A stretch of DNA of 22,925 nucleotides. Origin: Sulfurospirillum arcachonense. GTDB lineage: Bacteria > Campylobacterota > Campylobacteria > Campylobacterales > Sulfurospirillaceae. The translations under genes were made by a program, and so were the position numbers. The notes beneath the pieces were generated by a model. The model searched no databases. It saw nothing but the letters and a program-made list of their open reading frames with translations, and was not told where the DNA came from. Every line of letters begins with the position of its first letter. Positions within the stretch are counted from its first letter, which is position 1. This document shows, one piece after another, positions 16,673-22,611 of this stretch. The DNA is taken from assembly GCA_015662785.1 (NCBI GenBank), contig DQTM01000126.1, forward strand, positions 1-22,925, given 5' to 3'.

Positions 16673-17460
16673 TTAATATCTCCTTGATTTAAAAAACCTT
16701 CAAAGTCACTACCTATATCACCAAAGCAAAACAGACTAGCATCTTCATCTTCAATAGTAGCTAACTGCTTAACAGCCAAACACCCAGAGGGGACAAAACC
16801 ATCAAAGTAAACACCCTCTTTAAGTCCAAAAGAGAACTCATAGTTTAGAAGTTGTTCAACAAAACTTCTATCACTTTGCTCCTTTGCTATCTCATAAAGT
16901 TGGCTCTCGCCAACGCTCAAAAGAGGCTCAGTACTTAGTATTTGGTATAACTTATCATACAGCTCATAAAGTCCAACCTGAGCAGAGATGTTTTTTAACT
17001 CTCTCATCTCAGAACCAATTAGATTTGATAAAAATCTACTTACCTGTTCACTATGCTTTAAAACAACCTCTTTGGTATCAAAAGTAAGAATTAAAAATCT
17101 TCCACTTACTTCGATAACCTCTTTCAAATACTCTTTAGAGCTTTTTTGAGCTACACAAAAAAGTCCATACTCATCGACTGAGTCTTGAAACTTTTCTATA
17201 CTCTCTATCTCTAAAGCTCTTGAAGGGTTGAGCTTGTCTCTCCAATATTGAACAAGAGCATCATTGGTTGGTACTCTTCCACTACTAACATGCAACTGAA
17301 CTAAAGCACCCTCTTGCGAGAGTTTGTTAAGATAAATTCTAATTGTTGAAGGTGATATCTCTATATCCATACACTTTTGAAGTTCACTTGAACCTATTGG
17401 CTCTCCTGAGTTCAAATACTCTTGTATGATAGCTTCTAAAATCAAATCTCTCTTGGTCAT
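16669..17460 (-). CDS. hrcA: Heat-inducible transcription repressor HrcA
   Basis: This protein of about 263 aa has an N-terminal winged-helix (KRDLILEAIIQEYLNSGEPIGSSEL, SPSTIRIYLNKLSQEGAL, HVSSGRVPT), the characteristic HrcA DNA-binding region. The rest is shorter than in Bacillus HrcA (about 340), which is usual for epsilonproteobacteria. The open frame extends to a GTG at 17466, but the ATG at 17460 is better placed (AAAGAG upstream) and gives MTKRDLILE. The start codon overlaps the perfect right half of a CIRCE-like operator, so HrcA probably represses its own operon. First gene of hrcA-grpE-dnaK. Confidence 0.93.
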   Translation of the reverse strand: MTKRDLILEAIIQEYLNSGEPIGSSELQKCMDIEISPSTIRIYLNKLSQEGALVQLHVSSGRVPTNDALVQYWRDKLNPSRALEIESIEKFQDSVDEYGLFCVAQKSSKEYLKEVIEVSGRFLILTFDTKEVVLKHSEQVSRFLSNLIGSEMRELKNISAQVGLYELYDKLYQILSTEPLLSVGESQLYEIAKEQSDRSFVEQLLNYEFSFGLKEGVYFDGFVPSGCLAVKQLATIEDEDASLFCFGDIGSDFEGFLNQGDIK

Positions 17461-17486
17461 TAGCACTCTTTATGTTTAATTGCTGA
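17460..17486 (-). promoter_or_regulatory. CIRCE-like HrcA operator overlapping the hrcA start
   Basis: On the minus strand the sequence reads TCAGCAATT-N9-GAGTGCTAA. The right half is a perfect CIRCE half-site (consensus TTAGCACTC-N9-GAGTGCTAA); the left half matches 6 of 9. The spacing is exactly nine. It lies downstream of the promoter and covers the initiation region and the hrcA start codon, so it could act at transcription and by leader folding. Confidence 0.7.
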
Positions 17487-17490
17487 TGAT

Positions 17491-17520
17491 ATTATACTAC
17501 ATTGAGTGTACTCTTGTCAA
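17491..17520 (-). promoter_or_regulatory. hrcA operon promoter, near-consensus vegetative type
   Basis: On the minus strand, TTGACA (17520-17515) is followed after 18 bp by TATAAT (17496-17491). Both hexamers are perfect consensus, unusual in this phylum where -35 boxes are weak. Initiation near 17484 would leave a leader of about 24 nt. It drives hrcA-grpE-dnaK and is overlapped by the HAIR-like boxes. Confidence 0.85.
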
Positions 17521-17548
17521 GTATATACTTGAGTCAAATAGACTAAAG
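17501..17548. promoter_or_regulatory. Two tandem HspR (HAIR)-like boxes
   Basis: HspR's HAIR consensus is CTTGAGT-N7-ACTCAAG. Box 1 (17501-17521) is ATTGAGT-N7-TGTCAAG, 11 of 14, spanning the -35. Box 2 (17528-17548) is CTTGAGT-N7-ACTAAAG, 13 of 14, immediately upstream. The same stretch has a perfect 16-bp dyad TCAAGTATATACTTGA at 17517-17532 and a 7-bp-arm dyad GACTAAA/TTTAGTC at 17541-17559. HspR is known to repress hrcA-grpE-dnaK in Helicobacter and Campylobacter. No hspR gene is in the window. Confidence 0.65.
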
Positions 17549-17637
17549 TATATTTAGTCATAAAAATACTTACATAAATATTGAGCAAAAATACTATGTG
17601 CAGGGTATTATTGTAGAAATTTTTCTACATGTAGCGT

Positions 17638-17799
17638 TTAGTAGTTAGTTGAAATTTTCTGTTTTGTGAACAGTGCTTTTAAAATACGTATCATCTCTTT
17701 TCTTGAGTTTTGGAGTCTCATTAGAAAATTACGTCTCTCTTGCATAGCTAGAAATAGCTCATCAAGTGCTTGTCTCTCATTCTTTGTAAGTGTACTCAT
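17638..17799 (-). CDS. 53-aa basic helical protein, partner of the HTH gene
   Basis: This small open frame encodes 53 residues starting MSTLTKNERQALDELFLAMQ and ending FTKQKISTNY. It is basic, largely helical and without a signal peptide. Its ATG overlaps the stop of the upstream HTH gene in TAATG, the same coupling seen between the lipoprotein and cmoB genes, which is the main reason to call it real. I do not recognise a family. It may help or modify the HTH protein; that is inference. About 10 bp beyond the stop is an A/T hairpin (17612-17629) that could end the transcript but lacks a U run. Confidence 0.55.
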   Translation of the reverse strand: MSTLTKNERQALDELFLAMQERRNFLMRLQNSRKEMIRILKALFTKQKISTNY

Positions 17800-18047
17800 T
17801 AGCTTTTTTCCTCCAAGCCACGTCTGATTCGTCTTACTACATGTAAGACATCGTCATCGTCTAATTCAGTTAGCATTTTAAAAATAGCAACTGCTGACTG
17901 TGGTTGGGAGTTACCAAGTTTCCAGTCTTGATATGTTCTCATAGAAATATCCAGTCTATTTGCCATTTCACGTTGACTAATCTTTTTACCAAGAAATTTT
18001 GATTCTACTGCATTGTGAAGCAGATTAAATATATCTTTTGTCTTCAT
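17799..18047 (-). CDS. Small helix-turn-helix (XRE/Cro-like) regulator
   Basis: This protein of about 82 aa contains a Cro/C1-type HTH: KKISQREMANRLDISMRTYQDWKLGNSQPQSAVAIFKML, at about residues 22-60, followed by an acidic-basic tail (DDDDVLHVVRRIRRGLEEK). It presumably binds DNA as a dimer; its targets are unknown. The frame also opens with GTG at 18050, but the ATG at 18047 is preferred. No strong Shine-Dalgarno is visible. It is coupled to the downstream 53-aa gene. A TATAAT on the minus strand at 18111-18106 overlaps an inverted repeat (18110-18133), which suggests autorepression. Such solitary small regulators can be phage- or plasmid-derived, but nothing else here supports an integrated element. 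Confidence 0.8.
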   Translation of the reverse strand: MKTKDIFNLLHNAVESKFLGKKISQREMANRLDISMRTYQDWKLGNSQPQSAVAIFKMLTELDDDDVLHVVRRIRRGLEEKS

Positions 18048-18105
18048 CACAAGAGTTTAACCAATATTGTTTTAATTACACCTAAATATAAGTAAAACAT
18101 CCTAA

Positions 18106-18133
18106 ATTATACCAAAAAAAAATCAATTTGGTA
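18106..18133 (-). promoter_or_regulatory. HTH gene promoter with candidate operator
   Basis: Minus-strand TATAAT (18111-18106) lies about 60 bp before the HTH start. It abuts the inverted repeat TACCAAA (18110-18116) / TTTGGTA (18127-18133) with a 10-nt A-rich centre. A dyad touching the -10 is a typical place for autoregulation. The remaining part of the 231-bp gap (18134-18254) is A/T-rich with no gene that I can see. Confidence 0.45.
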
Positions 18134-18254
18134 GTATTTTAAACATTTTTTTTTGTTTTTTATACAGTTTTTTACATTTCTGTAACAATAAGATATTTAT
18201 TTGTACGGTTTTTCGTATAAAATTAAAGGTGTTGGGAAATTTATTTGAAGAGGA

Positions 18255-18277
18255 AAAGGGACTCATAGAGTCCCTTT
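18255..18277 (-). terminator. rpsO terminator
   Basis: AAAGGGACTC-ATA-GAGTCCCTTT is a perfect 10-bp stem with a 3-nt loop, starting 4 bp after the rpsO stop on the minus strand. The following bases in that direction are T/C-rich (TCCTCTTC), a moderate rather than strong U tract. Confidence 0.8.
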
Positions 18278-18281
18278 GATA

Positions 18282-18554
18282 TTATTTGATTCTTATAGAA
18301 AGCTTTCCAGCTATTTCATTATGCTTAGCATAATCTTTTCTTCTAAGGTATTTCATCAATCTTTTTCTTTGACTAACAAGTTTAAGTAGACCAAGTCTAG
18401 AAGAGTGATCTTTCTTGTTAATTTTTAAATGCTCAGTTAACTCTACTATTCTAAAAGTTAAAAGTGCGATTTGCACTGCTGGTGAACCTGTATCTGTTGC
18501 ACTAGCACCATATTCTGCTGTGATTTCTAATTTTTTCGCCGAATCTAAAGCCAT
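18282..18554 (-). CDS. rpsO: 30S ribosomal protein S15
   Basis: This 90-aa primary 16S rRNA-binding protein binds the central domain of the small subunit. The family hallmarks are visible: TGSPAVQIALLTFRIVELTEHLK, then HSSRLGLLKLVSQRKRLMKYLRRKDY (rRNA-binding helices). The start is the ATG at 18554, with GGAGG (about 18559-18563) directly upstream; the frame extends to a TTG at 18566, but that codon overlaps the Shine-Dalgarno and is not the start. A TATAAT on the minus strand (18603-18598) is the likely -10. The gene is monocistronic, with its own terminator, and divergent from the Rrf2-type gene. Confidence 0.97.
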   Translation of the reverse strand: MALDSAKKLEITAEYGASATDTGSPAVQIALLTFRIVELTEHLKINKKDHSSRLGLLKLVSQRKRLMKYLRRKDYAKHNEIAGKLSIRIK

Positions 18555-18597
18555 AATGACCTCCAAAAGGTATAATCTCTCATAAATGAGGAACGTA

Positions 18598-18603
18598 ATT
18601 ATA
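18598..18603 (-). promoter_or_regulatory. rpsO -10 box
   Basis: Minus-strand TATAAT about 44 bp upstream of the rpsO ATG. The -35 position (near 18621-18626) shows no consensus. The resulting leader contains a small palindrome CTCAT-TT-ATGAG (around 18580-18591). S15 autoregulates through its leader in other bacteria, but no recognisable S15-binding fold is evident here. Confidence 0.5.
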
Positions 18604-18628
18604 CAACTTTAAACAAAATTTATCTTTA

Positions 18629-18792
18629 AACCAAAATTATTTAGTAGGTATTGAAATATAGTGTTTGTGCTTTGCATTAGAAACTTTAAGACAAATTTGA
18701 GCTTATGCTGTAGCATAGGCGATGATTTTTCTTAAAGTTTATGATGTGAATGACAAATATTAGATGAAATAATCTATTAAATAATTTTGGTT
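18629..18792. repeat. Single-arm palindromic element related to copy 1
   Basis: The outer stem pairs 18629-18647 with 18774-18792 (18 of 19). Inside is one long arm: an imperfect stem, then a perfect 11-bp stem AAACTTTAAGA (18681-18691) / TCTTAAAGTTT (18730-18740), then a terminal hairpin TATGCT-GT-AGCATA (18704-18717) flanked by TTTGAG (18696-18701) and GCGAT (18719-18723). The TTTGAG-17 nt-GCGAT module is the same, with the same spacing, as in arm A of the element at 4261-4526. It fills about half of the 328-bp gap between rpsO and the Rrf2-type gene; the rest holds the two promoters. It may be a smaller family member or a decayed copy. Confidence 0.75.
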
Positions 18793-18850
18793 AAAGCATA
18801 TGTTTAATATGTAACATCTACATGTAAAGGAAAAACAAGTTTATATTTAG

Positions 18851-18856
18851 TACAAT
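18851..18856 (+). promoter_or_regulatory. Candidate -10 of the rrf2-flhA unit (TACAAT)
   Basis: TACAAT lies 26 bp before the ATG at 18883, and AAAGGA (18871-18876) supplies the ribosome-binding site. No convincing -35 is seen. A TACATGTA palindrome lies at 18819-18826, just upstream. Confidence 0.4.
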
Positions 18857-18882
18857 TTTACTCTTATTTAAAAGGATTGTGA

Positions 18883-19284
18883 ATGCTACTAACAAAAGCA
18901 AGTGAATATGCCCTACTTTCATTGATAATGATTTCTCAAAAAGAGACCCCTCAAGATGCAGATACTCTGTCAACTCAGCTAGGCATTTCTAAAAGCTTTT
19001 TAGCAAAAATATTGCAATCACTTGCTAAAGAAGGAATTCTTAAATCTTTCAAAGGTGCTCATGGTGGTTTTTTACTCGCTTGTGACCCTAGCGAAGTCTC
19101 TATCAAACAGATAATTGCTTGTGCAGAAAAGAAACCTACAATGGTACTTGAGTGTACAACATCACAAGGCTATTGTCCTAACAATAGAGCGGATTTTTGT
19201 AAAATATTTCCATTTTTAAACAAACTCCAATCTAGAATTGATGATTTTTTAGATAATATGTCCCTTAAAGATTTAATTACCTAA
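18883..19284 (+). CDS. Rrf2/IscR-family transcriptional regulator
   Basis: This 133-aa winged-helix regulator begins MLLTKASEYALLSLIMIS, typical of the family, with the recognition region LGISKSFLAKILQSLAKEGILKSFKGAHGGFLLA. Three C-terminal cysteines (C91, C98, C106 in ECTTSQGYCPNNRADFC) are spaced much like the iron-sulfur ligands of IscR, so it may bind an Fe-S cluster and respond to iron, oxygen or nitric oxide. That is inference. It precedes flhA by 10 bp. The order rpsO, Rrf2-type gene, flhA is the one I recall in Campylobacter, so the link to flagellar export may be positional only. Confidence 0.9.
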   Translation: MLLTKASEYALLSLIMISQKETPQDADTLSTQLGISKSFLAKILQSLAKEGILKSFKGAHGGFLLACDPSEVSIKQIIACAEKKPTMVLECTTSQGYCPNNRADFCKIFPFLNKLQSRIDDFLDNMSLKDLIT

Positions 19285-19294
19285 AAGGCTCCTA

Positions 19295-21505
19295 TTGGCA
19301 AGCAGACAAAAAAGCATACTTACTCGTATTGCTCCTTTTTTAGAAATTATTGTTAAGGCAAAAGATTTAACTGTAGTTGCTTTTATTATTGCAATTATTG
19401 CGATCATTATAGTTCCACTTCCTAGTGGATTGTTAGACTTTTTTCTTACTATATCTATCGCCGTGTCTGTTCTCATAATTCTTATTTCACTTTATATTCC
19501 TAAGCCTACAGATTTGACTACATTTCCAACTTTGATTTTGATTATAACACTTTATAGACTTTCATTAAATATCGCAACAACTAGAATGATTTTGAGTAAT
19601 GGTCACAAAGGAACTGATGCAGTAAGTGAAATCATCTCTAGTTTTGGTCAGTTTGTTGTTGGTGGAAACTATGTTATTGGTATCATCGTCTTCTCTATTT
19701 TGGTTTTGATTAACTTTATGGTTATTACCAAAGGTTCAACAAGAGTTGCAGAAGTTGCTGCACGTTTTACTCTTGATGCAATGCCAGGAAAACAGATGGC
19801 GATAGATGCTGACTTGAATGCTGGACTTATAGACGAAAAAACAGCACGTGAACGTCGTGAAGCTATCATTCAAGAGGCTAACTTCTATGGAGCAATGGAT
19901 GGTTCGAGTAAGTTTGTTAAAGGTGACGCGGTTGCCGGAATTATCATCACTATTATTAACATCATTGGTGGTTTTTTAATTGGAGCATTTCAACATGATT
20001 TAGATGCGGGAGTTAGTGCTCAAACATATACAATTCTTACTATTGGTGATGGTCTTGTTTCTCAACTTCCAGCACTCATCAGCTCAACTGCAACAGGTAT
20101 TATCATTACCCGTGCGAGTAAAGCCGATGATGGCAAAAACTTTTCAGAAAGTACAATAGATCAACTCTTTAGTGAACATAAAACACTAATTATTGTTGGT
20201 TTTATCATGATGATGTTTGCTATAGTCCCAGGGCTTCCTACCTTTTCATTAGGCTTTGTTGGAGCTATATTTTTGGGTCTTGGGTACTTGGTAAAAGTAG
20301 CCAATGATGGTACTTTTTCATTAGAAGAATTCTTTAACAAATACAGAGAACCAACACAGCCCAAAACTGGCTCAAAAGTTTCAGAGGGAACTACTGGTCA
20401 ACCTTCACGCCCCCAAGCTCCTAAAAAGAGTCCTGAAGAGGAAAAAAGAGACGAAGAAACAGCACTAAATGACATACTGAAATTAGAAATTTTAGAGTTA
20501 GATTTAGGTTATCAACTTATAAAACTTGCTGACCCTGCACAAGGTGGCGATTTACTAGAGCGTATCAAAAGTATGCGACGTAAAATAGCTGGTGATTTTG
20601 GTTATCTTATCCCACAAGTTAGGATTAGAGATAACTTACATCTTCAACCAAATCAATATCAACTCCTCCTAAAAGGAATCCCTATTGGTGAGGGTGAGAT
20701 ATACCCAGATAAGTACTTAGCCATGGATAGTGGACTTGTAACTAATGAAGTAGAAGGCATGCCTACAAAAGAGCCTGCATTTGGACTTGATGCACTTTGG
20801 ATTGATCCAAAAATAAAAGAAGATGCTATCATCAAAGGCTACACTGCCGTTGACCCTGCTACTGTAATTTCAACTCATATGAGTGAGCTTATAAAAACAC
20901 ACTCTGAAGAACTTCTAACTCGACAAGAGGTTCAAAGTCTTGTTGATAAACTAAAAGAGAGTTATCCTGTTATAGTTGAAGATTGTCTAAAAGTTGCTTC
21001 CACTGGGCTCATTCAAAAAGTACTAAAAACACTACTTCATGAGAAAATACCAATCAAAGACCTCTTAACTATACTTGAAACCATAAGTGACGTTGCAGAA
21101 GTTACTAAAAATATAGATATAATAGTAGAACAAGTACGCTCAAAGCTTTCAAGAATGATAACAAAGCAGTATGTTGACGAAGAAGGGATTTTAAAACTAC
21201 TCACTTTTAATGCAAATACCGAACAGAAACTACTAGATGCCTCTCATGAAAGAGAAGGAGTTAGAGAACTTCTTCTAAACATTGGACAGATAAATACTCT
21301 TGTTCAAGTTGTAAGTGATGAAGCTACAAAACTACTTCAACGCGGGATTGCCCCTGTTGTTATCATAGTTGACCCAATGCTTAGAAAAGCACTAAATGAT
21401 ATCTTTGAAAAATTTGGATTAGATATTGTTGTATTAAGCCACGCAGAAATTGACTCAAAAGCAAAGTTTGAAGTCATGGGCAGTGTAGAAATAGAAAATT
21501 TATAA
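19295..21505 (+). CDS. flhA: Flagellar type III export protein FlhA
   Basis: This protein of about 736 aa forms the nonameric gate of the flagellar export apparatus. The N-terminal half has about eight hydrophobic segments (starting VVAFIIAIIAIIIVPLPSGLLDFFLTISIAVSVLIILISL) and the FHIPEP-family signature RFTLDAMPGKQMAIDADLNAGLIDEKTARERR. The cytoplasmic half (from about residue 345) starts with a Pro/Ser/Glu-rich linker and includes GIPIGEGEIYPDKYLAMDSG and VDPATVISTHMSELIKTHSEELLTRQEVQ, where export substrates and chaperones dock. The start is TTG at 19295, with AAAGG upstream. It is somewhat longer than E. coli FlhA (692) but ordinary for this phylum. It implies a motile cell. Confidence 0.96.
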   Translation: MASRQKSILTRIAPFLEIIVKAKDLTVVAFIIAIIAIIIVPLPSGLLDFFLTISIAVSVLIILISLYIPKPTDLTTFPTLILIITLYRLSLNIATTRMILSNGHKGTDAVSEIISSFGQFVVGGNYVIGIIVFSILVLINFMVITKGSTRVAEVAARFTLDAMPGKQMAIDADLNAGLIDEKTARERREAIIQEANFYGAMDGSSKFVKGDAVAGIIITIINIIGGFLIGAFQHDLDAGVSAQTYTILTIGDGLVSQLPALISSTATGIIITRASKADDGKNFSESTIDQLFSEHKTLIIVGFIMMMFAIVPGLPTFSLGFVGAIFLGLGYLVKVANDGTFSLEEFFNKYREPTQPKTGSKVSEGTTGQPSRPQAPKKSPEEEKRDEETALNDILKLEILELDLGYQLIKLADPAQGGDLLERIKSMRRKIAGDFGYLIPQVRIRDNLHLQPNQYQLLLKGIPIGEGEIYPDKYLAMDSGLVTNEVEGMPTKEPAFGLDALWIDPKIKEDAIIKGYTAVDPATVISTHMSELIKTHSEELLTRQEVQSLVDKLKESYPVIVEDCLKVASTGLIQKVLKTLLHEKIPIKDLLTILETISDVAEVTKNIDIIVEQVRSKLSRMITKQYVDEEGILKLLTFNANTEQKLLDASHEREGVRELLLNIGQINTLVQVVSDEATKLLQRGIAPVVIIVDPMLRKALNDIFEKFGLDIVVLSHAEIDSKAKFEVMGSVEIENL

Positions 21506-21516
21506 ATTAAAAACGG

Positions 21517-21562
21517 AAGGAGCGGGACTGGCTGGTTTTACAAAGTAAAATATGCCTGTCCC
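21517..21562 (+). repeat. REP-like hairpin between Shine-Dalgarno and DHH start
   Basis: AAGGAG (21517-21522) is followed one base later by an imperfect hairpin, 21524-21562: GGGAC/GTCCC, a T:T mismatch, GGC/GCC, a short mismatched zone, then TTTTAC-AAA-GTAAAA. A GGAG tetranucleotide right at the base of a mismatched hairpin is how REP sequences recognised by RAYT transposases are built. The class assignment is inference; no RAYT gene is in the window. It sits in the 67 bp between the flhA stop and the DHH start. Confidence 0.55.
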
Positions 21563-21572
21563 CGACAACAAT

Positions 21573-22610
21573 ATGGAAAACTATAAAATATACCACTTAT
21601 CACATACAGATTTAGATGGTTACGGTTGCCAAATGGTAACAAATCACTTTTTTAAAAATGTTGAATTTTTAAACTCGAACTATGGAAAAGAGATAAACGA
21701 AAGAATCAATCAAATCATGCAAGCAATTGCTTCTAGTGAAATAGAAAACAACCTAATACTTATGACAGATTTAAATCTCACACCTGAACAAGCTAAAGAC
21801 TTAGATGGAAAAGTAAAAACAAACCAAAAGGATGTAAGACTAATACTTCTTGACCACCATAAAAGTGGACAAGATTGCGCAAATGAGTATGAATGGTACT
21901 ACCTCGACAACACTAGAAGTGCAACAAAGATAACGTATGATTTTTTCAGTTCTATCATGAGTGAGAACAGAGAATTATCGAAACTAGTTGATGTCATAAA
22001 TGCTGTTGATATTTGGCTTGATGACAAACCTGAATTTGAACTAGGAAAAGTATGTCTAGGACTCATAAGTGGAGCAAAAGAGATAAACAGAATTATGTTT
22101 AACAAAGAGAACTCTGAGTATATGTTTAGTATTTTAAAAAACATACAACCATACTTTTTAGAAAAAAATCCACACATTTCTTTAGATGCAGCAGTACACA
22201 CTATAAAAAAGAGTTTTTTTACAACAACTAAAGATGATACACTGAGCAATCTTGTATCTACATATAACGTAAATATGCTAAGTAAAAACAGAGACAAAAT
22301 GACTATAAACTATGGAGATTTCAAGGGAATCTTGACATATAATATAGGCAATGTTTCTATCATAGGAAATGACTTTTTAAAAGCAAATCCTGATTATGAC
22401 TTTTTTATGGATATAACTTCAAGAAAAACTATAAGCCTAAGAGCAAATAACAAAATTGATGTAAGTAAAATGGCAGCAAGAATAGGAAACGGAGGAGGAC
22501 ACCCAAATGCAAGTGGTGGTCTTTTAAATAGCTTTAAAGATAGTTTCATATATGATAACGTAAGAAAACAAGTAATGGACATCATAAGTAGCAAGGGAGT
22601 ACATAACTGA
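21573..22610 (+). CDS. DHH-family phosphoesterase
   Basis: This protein of about 345 aa combines a DHH domain with a C-terminal DHHA1 domain, as in oligoribonuclease/pAp-phosphatase-type enzymes. Metal-binding motifs are HLSHTDLDGYGCQ at the start, a TDLNL segment near 78, the defining LLDHHKSG near 107, and VDIWLDD. DHHA1 has the substrate-binding GNGGGHPNASGG near the end. The substrate is unknown: nanoRNA, pAp or a cyclic dinucleotide are options. The frame extends to an ATG at 21552, but that codon is buried in the REP-like hairpin, and MENYKIYHLSHTDLDGYG from the ATG at 21573 looks like the natural start. The stop is one base before the second palindromic element. Confidence 0.85.
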   Translation: MENYKIYHLSHTDLDGYGCQMVTNHFFKNVEFLNSNYGKEINERINQIMQAIASSEIENNLILMTDLNLTPEQAKDLDGKVKTNQKDVRLILLDHHKSGQDCANEYEWYYLDNTRSATKITYDFFSSIMSENRELSKLVDVINAVDIWLDDKPEFELGKVCLGLISGAKEINRIMFNKENSEYMFSILKNIQPYFLEKNPHISLDAAVHTIKKSFFTTTKDDTLSNLVSTYNVNMLSKNRDKMTINYGDFKGILTYNIGNVSIIGNDFLKANPDYDFFMDITSRKTISLRANNKIDVSKMAARIGNGGGHPNASGGLLNSFKDSFIYDNVRKQVMDIISSKGVHN

Positions 22611-22611
22611 T

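Larger units (their letters stand above)
640..18826. repeat. Dispersed 8-bp palindrome TACATGTA (15 copies)
   Basis: Copies start at 640, 1753, 1788, 1849, 2893, 4607, 6176, 7448, 7888, 10333, 11232, 13314, 17626, 17838 and 18819. Fourteen of fifteen have a pyrimidine before the octamer, and twelve have a purine after it. Copies occur inside genes and between them. None lies in 13.4-17.6 kb (ppk2 and the dnaK operon) or after 18.9 kb (flhA, DHH gene). With about one-third G+C, roughly one copy would be expected by chance in a window this size (my estimate). Confidence 0.8.

Noticed and set aside
16423..16692. 89-aa Leu-rich plus-strand frame opposite grpE
   Set aside because: Its Leu/Gln repeats are the antisense of the Glu/Lys-rich grpE N-terminus.
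17612..17629. TGTAGAAATTTTTCTACA as an intrinsic terminator
   Set aside because: The stem is A/T-rich, the loop minimal and no U run follows on the minus strand; noted only as a weak possibility.
17799..18050. HTH gene as evidence of an integrated prophage
   Set aside because: No integrase, attachment repeats, structural genes or composition shift around it; neighbours are core genes.
18555..18566. Upstream TTG start for rpsO
   Set aside because: The TTG overlaps the GGAGG Shine-Dalgarno that serves the ATG at 18554; S15 normally starts at that Met.
21552..21572. ATG at 21552 as the DHH gene start
   Set aside because: It sits in the 3' strand of a hairpin, adds residues unlike the family N-terminus, and has no nearby Shine-Dalgarno.
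21899..22297. 132-aa minus-strand frame opposite the DHH gene
   Set aside because: Antisense shadow; the DHH motifs on the plus strand explain the coding signal.
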